Positions 36,935-46,728 of a DNA stretch of 64,000 bases are shown one piece after another. Within the stretch, counting starts at the first letter, position 1. Every line of letters begins with the position of its first letter. The notes under the pieces are model-generated. The model had not been told where the DNA came from. It saw nothing but the letters and a program-made list of their open reading frames with translations, and made no database searches. The position numbers were made by a program, and so were the translations under genes. Source of the stretch: Centroberyx gerrardi (taxonomy: Eukaryota; Chordata; Actinopteri; Beryciformes; Berycidae); the NCBI RefSeq assembly GCF_048128805.1, contig NC_136016.1, forward strand, positions 19,390,676-19,454,675, given 5' to 3'.

Positions 36935-37983
36935 CACGTCATCATCAGGTTCATCTTCACCCAGGCTCAGGCTCAGTTTTTTGAGCCTCTGTTGTGCATC
37001 GACCCGGACAGACATGCTGCACTCAGCCAATTTTTGTTTCACGCTGGATGAAGTTTTTTTTTAATTTTTAAATTTTTTTTGGACATGCATCTAGGTTAAT
37101 ACTTTGATCCTGTCAAAACTACAGTAATGACCGTTTTGGAACCATGAATGAGTTGAAATGAAAAACAAAATTGTGGATAATCAGTCAAACCAACAACTTT
37201 TATTTTACTTTTTTTAAGTTATTAACCTATTTTCAAGAAAAAAAACTACTGATGTAGCTGTCAGATGATAGCGTCCTGCCACTTCAATGTCTATTTCTGA
37301 TAAATCTGCTAAAGTCAAAATGATGTTATTATCCCTGCCTGTAATCGCGCTTCCTGATCGGATTTCCCCATGGACTGTGCATGGGGCCTGTTAATTGCTG
37401 ACGCTATATTTAATTGCCTTCCACATAAAACTCCTTAATAATAATGGGGGTATGTAGCAAGGTACCAGCACGTGCCATACCATAGCTCTTTAGTGTTAAA
37501 GTGATCTTGTGGTAGCCTATTTTATCATCATAGTAGAAAGAAAAAGCCAAATTAGAAAGAGCAGAAATCTAATTGAAAGCCATAATCTAAAAGAAGTTCA
37601 CATCAATGTTCCCTCTTACTTTAAAGTTTGGTGAGCTAAAAACCGATCACAATGATCAAATAATAAAAATATATTGTCAGTCGGCAGTAATTTCTCCACT
37701 TTTCCTTCTCCATTTAGTCGATATAAGCGGGTTTGGAAGTTTTGATGACAAATGGTGGAGGGATTTTGCCATGCCAAACCTTAGATTTTAGTAGAGACCC
37801 AGAAAACACTTAACCGAGTATGACTTCAGACGAGCCTGCATATCTCTAGAGTTTACTCAGCATCTATTACAAATAAATAAACCCATATAAGAGTGTGTAA
37901 CTCCGCTGCCAGGCTCCCTCCCAGCCTGGCAGCCGACCGGCCCGACACACCTGCAATGAAAGTTTCCCATGCAGCTTACTCAC

Positions 37984-38072
37984 CGCTGTTTGGGGTTTCT
38001 GTCCCGTCGAGGTCCAAAGCAGGAGGGATAAGGCTTTTTGGTGGAGGCTGACAGCCGGCGGACACTTATATA
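37984..38072 (-). promoter_or_regulatory. Promoter and first exon of the oncomodulin-like gene
   Basis: The minus strand has TATATAAG at 38072-38065. About 80 bp downstream is the donor AACAGCG|GTGAGTAAG, ending a noncoding exon at 37984. The start should lie near 38040. A 5' untranslated exon followed by a start codon close to the beginning of exon 2 is the shared layout of these parvalbumin genes. Confidence 0.7.
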
Positions 38073-38224
38073 GGCCGCGGTGGATGAGGTGGATGAGCCG
38101 GCAGTGACGGATGCTTGAGTTACCTGTCCGCGGATCAAATTCTCGCAGCCAGGTCCGTCTCGTATTCCCTTACCTGCCCAATTAACCTTTACTGTTTACA
38201 TCCGCTCTTATACACCTGGATATG

Positions 38225-38230
38225 CGCTCG

Positions 38231-38292
<62 letters not shown>

Positions 38293-38460
38293 CATAACTC
38301 TATGGTTTTTGATTTGTCCAATCACCTTTTCCTGCCTCCCCCTCTCTCATCTCTCTCTCCCTCTTCTCTCTCCCCCTCCCTCCACCCCTCCCTGCCCTCC
38401 CCCCCCCTCTCTCCCTCTGTCATAACTCTATGGTCCCCTCTTTCTCTCTCTGTTCTCCCC

Positions 38461-38505
<45 letters not shown>

Positions 38506-39049
38506 ATAACTCTATGGTTTCTGATTTGTCCAATCACCTTTTCCTGCCTCCCCCTCTCTCATCTCTCTCTCCCTCTTCTCTCTCCCCCTCCCTCCATCCC
38601 TTCCTGCCCTCCCCCCTCTCTCTCTCCCTCTGTCATAACTCTATGGTCCTCTCTTTCTCTCCGTTCTCCCCCCCCTCTCTCTCTGTCATAACTCTATGGT
38701 TTTTGATTTGTCCAATCACCTTTTCCTGCCTCCCCCTCTCTCATCTCTCTCTCCCTCTTCTCTCTCCCCCTCCCTCCATCCCTTCCTGCCCTCCCCCCTC
38801 TCTCTCTCCCTCTGTCATAACTCTATGGTCCTCTCTTTCTCTCCGTTCTCCCCCCCCTCTCTCTCTGTCATAACTCTATGGTTTTTGATTTGTCCAATCA
38901 CCTTTTCCTGCCTCCCCCTCTCTCTCTCATCTCTCTCTCCCTCCCTCCATCCCCCCCTTCTCTCTCTCCCTCTGTCATAACTCTATGGTCCCCTCTTTCT
39001 CCCCCGCTTCTCTTTCCCCCCTCCCCTCTCTCTCTCCCTCTCTCCCCCT

Positions 39050-39107
<58 letters not shown>
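38225..39107. repeat. Compound TC-rich minisatellite, four long units
   Basis: The anchor GTCATAACTCTATGGTTT with TTGATTTGTCCAATCACC recurs at 38291, 38503, 38685 and 38867 (periods 212, 182, 182). A shorter anchor, GTCATAACTCTATGGTCC, alternates with it at 38418, 38632, 38814 and 38978. Polypyrimidine tracts (CTCT, CCCC) fill the space, and a pure (CT)n run closes the array at 39051-39107. It sits about 150 bp upstream of the TATA box of the oncomodulin-like gene. Apparent open frames inside are low-complexity artefacts. Confidence 0.9.
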
Positions 39108-39109
<2 letters not shown>

Positions 39110-39598
39110 GGTGACATGGACAAGCTTACAGACATCTCAAATTTAATCCATCCCCTTTTTTCAGTGAATAATCTCCTAAATTCAGATCCATAAATCACCT
39201 TGCAGCAGATGCAGATGGAGGGATTGTTATCCTCATTTTACAATAATCTTATATTAAATATCACACAGATATTACTCGCTCTGTCTAACAGCAAATGTCA
39301 TCATGACAATCTAAGGTGACCCACCCAACAAAAACAAGGGTTCAAAACCTTCTGACTGGCTGTTTTGGTTTTGCTTATGGTTATTTTATAGAGCAGGGGT
39401 GGATTTCCTCTATGCAGAAATGCTTAAAGAGGCATTTCTCTTGCTGAACTACACTCTCCCCTATAGGACTATGAAATGTAATTTGTGAAGAAACTTGTTC
39501 TTTAACATAGAAAATAAACGTTCCTTTCATTTTCTATTCACCTCTGTGACTGTAAGCACCATGGGTCACTCTGCTGTCTTGTTATATGTATTTGCAGT

Positions 39599-39602
<4 letters not shown>

Positions 39603-39681
<79 letters not shown>
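39603..39681. repeat. (CA)n microsatellite, about 79 bp
   Basis: An uninterrupted CA run between the oncomodulin-like gene and the next parvalbumin. Confidence 0.97.
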
Positions 39682-39683
<2 letters not shown>

Positions 39684-40386
39684 TACCCACAGCAAGTCCC
39701 CCCAGCATTACAGGCTGGCTCATTGACACCTGACCTACTGTGAAGGTGAGGGCTGGTGGTGGGAGGGAAGGTGGTGGGGTGGGGGGGGTGACACCCGGTC
39801 ACCACGGTAACCGGCCACCCTAAACTGGCGGGGTTTGTTTTCTAAAAGGGAAGCATTTCGAACCATCTGACGCAGCAGTGTCTCTGATGAATCCAGTCAG
39901 CACTAATACATTAGCAGACAGGGGAAATGCTTTTTTTGTAACGAGGACCGAGGGAATAAATCTCATTACAGTCAAACCTTCACACCGCAACGTCAACCTC
40001 TGACTTCACACTTTATGGTGGTTTTCTCTCGACTGCTTGTTGTGCAAAAAGTGAAATATTTCTCAGAATCACATGAAGTCATTTGATGCCTATATGGGCA
40101 ATACGCTCAGAAAATAGACAGACAAACTAATTGCCAGACTCCTAGAGGGTTTGCAGTGTAAATCCATCCTCCACCTGAAACCTCTTTTCCCTGTTGCCAG
40201 ATTAGAGACTCCACCTTGTGGTTGCTTCATGCCAGTGCAGGGCCATCATTACTTGGGGCATCAAATTGAGGGTATTACAGCTGCAACACATGTGAGATGA
40301 GAGGTGGATAAAGTGGAGGAATTGGGAAATGCTGGGAAACTGGGGTGGGGGTGCATCAGAGTTTCAGTCATCCAGGTACTAAGATG

Positions 40387-40536
40387 TCCAAAAAAAACAA
40401 AAACAAAATCCACTGGACTTAAAAAAGTTGAAAATGTTTTGGTAGAATTGATGAAGCCTCAAAAGTGGTGTAAACATCTTCAACTCTTCAATTTTAAGTC
40501 CAGTGGATTTTGTTTTTTATTTTTCTATTTTTTGGA
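40387..40536. mobile_element. Compact hairpin MITE, about 150 bp
   Basis: GTCCAAAAAAAACAAAAACA with AAATCCACTGGACTTAAAAA at left pairs with ATTTTAAGTCCAGTGGATTT followed by TGTTTTTTATTTTTCT and TTTTTTGGAT at right. There is no coding potential. It is downstream of the second parvalbumin gene. Confidence 0.65.
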
Positions 40537-40869
40537 TGGCCCTTTTATGGTGTAAAAGGTAATATGTCATGAATTTGTGGCTGTAAACAACAGGAGTGAA
40601 AGAACCAGGGAATATATTGTCATTTGCTATTAGATCCTTGTGTTAACATCAATTGATGGATTCTCAGTGTGTTACACCTTTATTATCATCTGTACCAATA
40701 GGTGAAGAGGTGAGTAATATTCATCCCGGGAGAAGACAATAAAAGTCCCGAGGGCCTAATGCATTTCTTAAGGTGGTTTTGCATAAAATGATTCACCAGT
40801 TAAAACTCACTGATTTACTGATTCACGGTTCATTATTGACGACCAGACGTGTCTTATTGAAAAAGAACC

Positions 40870-40875
40870 TTTATT
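40870..40875 (-). terminator. Candidate poly(A) signal of the second parvalbumin gene
   Basis: AATAAA on minus, about 380 bp after the stop codon at 41252-41254. Confidence 0.5.
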
Positions 40876-40961
40876 CTTTTCTCATCGTCCGTCCGTTTCC
40901 CATAAAAGTGCATCATCATTGATCTGACAGTAAGCAAAACTCACATAGTAAAACGACGACA

Positions 40962-40962
40962 G

Positions 40963-41023
<61 letters not shown>
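40962..41023. repeat. (GA)n microsatellite
   Basis: A GA run with one interruption, inside the presumed 3' UTR of the second parvalbumin gene. If that UTR is right, the transcript carries a CU run. Confidence 0.9.
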
Positions 41024-41025
<2 letters not shown>

Positions 41026-41251
41026 ACCACGCCATACACTTAGGTACATTCATCGTGGACAGCAGGGGTGAGCGTGGCCAGAGAGAGGAAGCGGGTTTTG
41101 TCTGTGGTTGGGGTGAAAGGTCACGTGTATAAAAGTGGTGTGAAGAGCTGAGGAGAGAGAGAGAGCGAGAGAGAGAGGAGAAGGGAGGAAGGGTACGTCT
41201 CGGTTCAAGTTGTTCCTTCAGAGTTTATTAAGGTGTTGGTCAGTTTGTAAT

Positions 41252-43071
41252 TTATCCCTTGATCATGGCAGCGAACTCTGTAGAGGGGAGAGCAAAGAAA
41301 GACAGAAAAAAGTGTTGTTTCAGCTGCAACTTGGTGAAACTTGGCAGACTTGGATCTGAATATCTAAAAATCTAAAAACCCAGAAATTGTGTCCCTGATC
41401 CCTGATGAAGCTCCTGTTGTGATAAAAATAAAATGAAATGATTCTCTCACCATCAACACCGATCTTGCCGTCACCGTCGGAGTCTCCGGCCTTGAGGAAC
41501 TCCTTGGTCTCGGCGTCGGTCAGAGCCCTGGCACTGCCAGAGAAGTTCTGCAGGAACAGCCTGCAGACGAGGATCAGGGAGAAATATAGCTGTCAGATGT
41601 CATGCATGTCAGGAATGAACAGGAATATATATATATGTCATCCTAGTTAGGTGAAAAATGTTCAGGATCTGAGAAAATAGCCTTGTATTTGGCTTGAGGA
41701 ACATGCATTTTTGAATTTATCTAATGGATTTTGAAAAGGTTTCATAAGCCCAAGGGTTGTACAATTTTCTCAACCCATAGAGGAGCATGTAATCCTCCAA
41801 CTGAAGTTCAAATATCAAAATCTCCAACCACAACAAACACTATTTGGCCCAAAAAAGTGATGTTCTGTTCTGTTCTGTTCTCTTCTGTTCTCCTCTGTTT
41901 TGTTCCTTTCTCTTCTGTTCCCTTCTGTTCTGTTTTGTTCTATTCTGTTCTCTTCTGTTCTCCTCTGCTCTATGTCAGCCTATAACATGAGACACCAGAG
42001 GAGAGAGCCGGCGTAGAGTTACTCCCACGGAGAACACCAAGCGCCCGGCTTCTCAGATGCTTCGAGGCGCTGACATCATTCTAAATTCACTGTGGGCCAA
42101 ACCCTGAAAGCTGATCTGAGCACCGCTGAGGCCCTGAGAGGCTCTTCTCATGTTGGCACAGGGTGAAATCTAAGAGAGGGTGCCTACTTCAGCTCGTCCT
42201 CCTCAATGAAGCCGCTCTTGTCCTGGTCAATGATGGCGAAGGCCTTCTTGACATCATCAGCGGACTTGGCGGCCAGGCCGACCTTAGCGAAGAAATCCTT
42301 GTGCTTGAAGGAGCCTTCACCTGTGGTGAGAGAGAGGGGTCGTGTCAGACATCATAGACTGCAGCCACGGCACTTGCAGGACTATACTTTGACATTTGAC
42401 ATGTTACTTCGCCAAGTCGAGTCAGGTGTGTTTCTATATCCCTATATCCCTCATCACAAAAGCAAGCCTCAAAGGACTTTACAAAGAACAAATCTACCTA
42501 AATCTAAATATTCAGTTATCAACCACAAAACAAAATGATGGAATACAGTAAAACAATAAAACACAAGGGAAAAAAAACAAAGCACAAGACACAAAATAGC
42601 AAGTGCTAAGATACACTGATACAAATTTGGCCTACTCCTTCCTGCAAAATAGAATGTTCTTATCTATTTTCAGTGGGTTTGCATTGTAGGTCACATAGAA
42701 GTCAATCTTTATATGCATGCTCCTCCTCCATCCCTTTAAAAAGAAAATCCTGCAGCGTTAAATGCAGAATAGAAGCAAGGTGGAGGAGTTCTTCAGTGTC
42801 TGTCACTGTAATCTGGTTATGTGATTCTGCATTAGCAATTGCATCCTGCCACACCACAGTCAACTGCACATTAGCAAACTAAGGATTCAGGTCTTTGCCT
42901 CGCTAAGCAGGTCTGATCAAGTAGATGTGCACTATCTAGGCTCCCTCCATGCTTAAAGGTAACCTATTAAGTTGCAATGGCAGTGTCATTTTCATCCGAA
43001 AGGGGTTTACCTTTGCAAGCCGCAAGGGCTGCAGTGATGTCAGCGTCATTAAGAACACCGGCGAATGCCAT
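41252..43071 (-). CDS. Beta-parvalbumin (muscle type), 109 residues
   Basis: The coding exons are 43071-43011, 42320-42188, 41560-41451 and 41277-41252; a noncoding first exon ends at 43589. The protein begins [20 protein letters not shown] and ends [10 protein letters not shown]. The CD loop [12 protein letters not shown] and EF loop [12 protein letters not shown] are complete, with acidic ligands at 1, 3, 12 and D or S at 5. The single Cys near residue 19 and the MAF start mark the fish beta lineage, the abundant fast-muscle Ca2+ buffer and relaxing factor and the major fish allergen family. It acts in the cytosol. Length and exon phases (1, 2, 1) equal those of its three neighbours, so the cluster arose by tandem duplication. 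The exact pvalb number cannot be set from sequence alone. Confidence 0.96.
41862..41976 (+). repeat. Imperfect (TTCTG)n-type array
   Basis: TGTTCTGTTCTGTTCTCTTC and variants repeat over about 115 bp in intron 3 of the second parvalbumin gene. Confidence 0.8.
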
Positions 43072-43588
43072 TTTTACCTGAGGGGAGGAGAGCAGAGGAC
43101 AAGGCTTCAGTTCAGCTGCAGCACATCAGACAGAAGCATCATACTGAAGAAGCATTTTTATTTCTCATCTGAGCATGGTATCTGTATCAACTTCCCTCTT
43201 TGTACTTCACAATGCATAATTGGAGGTATGACAGTTATCAAAGGCCTATAATCTTCATAAAGCCATGCAGTCCCTCTCTGTCAGTGTTCCTCTGTTAGCC
43301 CCAAAATGATCAGAAAAGGTAGTCCAAAACCAAGCCCGCCAAGGCAAGATAGAATATCCTTTGCAGTTGTATTTTTTTTTTTCTTTTTTCTTTTTTTTTT
43401 TTCTTTTCTCATTTTTCCATTTGGTTCCTTAGTCCACAGCCAAACTCTGAGCCTGTGATGTTTTGAATCTGGCCCTGTGGGGCCTTTCCCCGTTTTGCAT
43501 CCCATTGCATGAGGTTGAAGCCCTGAAACGTTCAGTGACTTGGGTAGCAGACCTGCCTAAAGAGCTGCAGGTCTTCAGGGAAACTCAC

Positions 43589-43678
43589 CTTAGGTTTATC
43601 TCTAAGACTAGAGTGGATTCGCTAAGATGGATCTGGTCACTGCAGTAAGCTCCCTGGCGACGCTCACGAGCTTATATA
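43589..43678 (-). promoter_or_regulatory. Promoter and first exon of the second parvalbumin gene
   Basis: The minus strand has TATATAAG (43678-43671) and, about 80 bp on, the donor CCTAAG|GTGAGTTTCC at 43589. The spacing matches the promoter of the oncomodulin-like gene. The start is expected near 43648. Confidence 0.7.
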
Positions 43679-43689
43679 CCTTCAGCCAC

Positions 43690-46500
43690 CCGAAATATGA
43701 AGCATATGTAATGGACACCTCATGCAAAGCGGTCAGTTGAAAAATCTGTCCAGTAGTCAGAGCTGTTCTATTTATATATACACAAATGAAGATGCTTAAA
43801 TGGTACGTGTAGTCCTATGCGAAACCGCTTGATATTGCATTGGGCTAATAATATACGCTGCTGATTTGGGTGGAACACTCTCTGGTCGAGCAGTTCTGCA
43901 TGGCTTAAAACTGCGCACAGCACCACGGATGGAAAAGCAAGGTAAACCTTTACATTGCAGATCACAAAGCCATTGCAAATTATCGGACTGGTCAAGCAGT
44001 TTTGTTGGGTGTAAGTTATTACAACAAATATGGATGAGAAACGTATTTTATCATCAATTAGCCTATGGGTGTGCGTAATAGTCACACATATGTGTGCGTT
44101 TACGCATATGTATAATAAACCTAATGCAATTATTAGTAGCCTATATAGCGAAATCTACGCTACCTCCAGTAAATTTTCACAATGTAACTACCTTGATTAA
44201 CTGCCGACTCGTGCGCTCTCTGAACCGTACAGTTTTGGTGAGAATGAACTTGTGCGTAATTGGCATGCGTAAAATGTCTGTAATGAGTTTGTTCGCATTC
44301 CAGTGTCGGAAAAGTCCAGTTGTTGTTGTGATTGATTACCAGCGGCGCTGGTATTGTGATTTGGAGGAGGAAACTCAGTCAGAAGGAGAAGCATTTCACA
44401 ATAAAGTTTTGATGAATAAAAACCTAAGAAATTGAATAATCTTTTGACTTTCACGTAGCCTACTAAACATGATTTGATTCATCGATGAACATATATCTGT
44501 TGTAGTGTATGACCTAATTTAATGATGGCACTATGGTGGGGATTAGACTGCATGTACATAATAGGGAAAAATAAGAACGATCCACTATCTTAAACAAAAA
44601 AAAAAAAAATGTCACTCCCATTAGACGTTATGGCAAACTTTATTGAAACAGAAAGATAATGAGCTTTGAAGATCACTATACCCAAACTAAAACTAACCTA
44701 CTGGGAGTTAACCGTAGAGGGTGCAGGTGTTGGTTGGAGACCCAGAGGCACTAATTGAAATGATTTCACTTGATAGTAAATCAATCATCACCTGCATGTA
44801 GTAGAGGACAGGTTCTACTTTTGGACCACCTCACCTCTTTTTCCACCCATTCAGACCATTTCTGCTTATGGCTAGACAGTATTTGAGATGCTATTTCAGG
44901 AAACACTGAAAGTTGATATCATCATCACCATTTTTCACACATATAACATCATCATGTCATCATGATTCACACATACTGTATTACTCTTTGGATTGTGTCT
45001 GGTGGTTGCATAATGATTCTGAGTTTCGTACTATACCAAACAATGGAATCAAATGAGGAATTTGTCCCTGCAGGGATTTTCCAATGTCCATATTTGTTCC
45101 CAAGACAGTCTTGTTGCTTTATGTGTGCTATGTGCCAATTTTGCAGCAGGTGGCGGTGTTGAGATGCTTCTGTGACTACTGTAATATGAAGTTAATATTT
45201 AAATACTAATAAATTTCAACTGTCTGAAAAACAGTGATCTTTTAAACCTGTACAATAATACCTGTTCAGTGTAACTGCAGCCTGTGTGTAAAATAAAGTG
45301 TGTTTTCAATCTGGATATCTTGTCTATTTCATGACTCCCCCTCACAGCTTCAGGTGTATTTATCTCAGCAGAGAGAAGGAAGACCAATGTCAGCACAGTT
45401 CCTTTTCCATTTCCCCCCATGAAGCCTCTTCTTCCCTCTGAACCTCCTTGTTAAACGCTTTATAAAGCTAAATCTTTGGCCTGTAACTTTTGTAATGGTC
45501 AGCTCTCACCTCAAACGACTCCGTTATGGATACTGTAACTATTCCTGCCCTTCTTCAATATCAGGCTTATATTACAAATATGTCAGAGCAGGAATGAAAC
45601 CTATCATGCAAAGCTATCAAGTAATTCAAGACAGTGAGGAACGCCTGCCCATCATGGCATTCAGAACTGTATATTTCAAGTTTGTGAATGTGTGAAATCT
45701 TTGGACCCTAATTCTTTGGTTTCCCTGATTTAATAGCCTATGTAAAAACTGTCTTGGGGTGGTAAACACTTTGACTTTGCATTAGATTTTCAGATTACAT
45801 TTTAAAATGTCACCATCCACAAATAATGTGGGATTAGAAGATTCTCCTGATATGAAAAGTAGTTTGAGGTCTTTGTTCTGTCTTTCTGTGTGATTACATT
45901 TAGGATTAAACTGTGAATACTTCTTTAAATGCTCCGTCTTAGACCTGTCTCTTCATCCCCCCTCCTGCTTTCCCCTCCTGCTGCAGCAGAAATAGAAGTG
46001 ACCCATATTCCCTGTCACTCTCCTCTGCCTGGCAGTCGCTTGCAATCTGAGAGAGGGTTGCAAATAAATGTGCCTCATTGACAAAAAGTCCTGTAATTGT
46101 GCTGGCACAGAAACCGTATCCCGCCCCGTGGCCCCTCTGCTGGCTCTCTGGAACATAGAGAGGCATCCTCAGACTAGAGCAGCTGAAGCGCTGCCAGAAA
46201 CTGAGTCCTGCCGTCACCGCTCCCACTGAGCCACCTGTCTCTCTGCCAGTGCTGACCATTGATCTAACAGTCTGTATCACCAAGCTATGCCAAAAGATCT
46301 GTTTCCACCTCCATGTGCAATTCACACCACCAAAGACCTCTTGGGTGTACAGTGGTAAAAGTTTGAATGCCAAAAAAAGCTGAGGAGTGACTGGTATTGA
46401 TCCAGTTGAGTTAGATGACACTATTGTGTAACCATTAAACAACTTCCCCCTTGTTGGAAAATGCAATACAAAAACATTTTTTGTTTCTAATCCAAATGGG
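43690..46500. other. Intergenic, no gene seen
   Basis: This is the gap between the second and third parvalbumin genes. It has no splice-supported exons. A minus-strand open stretch (45939-46466) has no recognisable domain. Confidence 0.55.
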
Positions 46501-46502
46501 AG

Positions 46503-46508
46503 TTTATT
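46503..46508 (-). terminator. Candidate poly(A) signal of the third parvalbumin gene
   Basis: AATAAA on minus, about 220 bp after the stop at 46729-46731. A second hexamer lies near 46543. Confidence 0.45.
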
Positions 46509-46728
46509 TCATTTTCAAAAAGTACAAATGTCTGGCGGTGTTCTTTATTCCTTTAGGTCCACTGTGACTTTGAAAATGAATTAAAAACATGGACAGTAAA
46601 CACGCTCTTGGGTCAGAGGGAACTTACAGTACAGGTCTGTGACATTCATAAATAAAATGAATATAAAAAAGATATATTTGACAGAGTCAGGACATCTTCA
46701 GCAGCACAGGTGTGGTAGTAGAATGAGA

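Larger units (their letters stand above)
39110..40860. other. Intergenic, no gene seen
   Basis: This stretch holds a (CA)n run and a hairpin element (listed separately) and G-rich sequence near 39770. There are no exons I can support. Confidence 0.6.

Noticed and set aside
38291-38990. Regularly spaced repeats resembling a CRISPR array
   Set aside because: The genome is vertebrate, units are about 182 bp, and the spacers are themselves repeats. This is a minisatellite.
38115-39198. Several long Ser/Leu/Pro-rich and Arg/Glu-rich frames
   Set aside because: They lie wholly in the TC-rich minisatellite; a dinucleotide repeat is open in all frames.
45939-46466. 175-codon minus-strand open frame
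   Set aside because: No family match, no splice context and no conserved-looking motif. A frame of this length can occur by chance in 2.8 kb of intergenic DNA.
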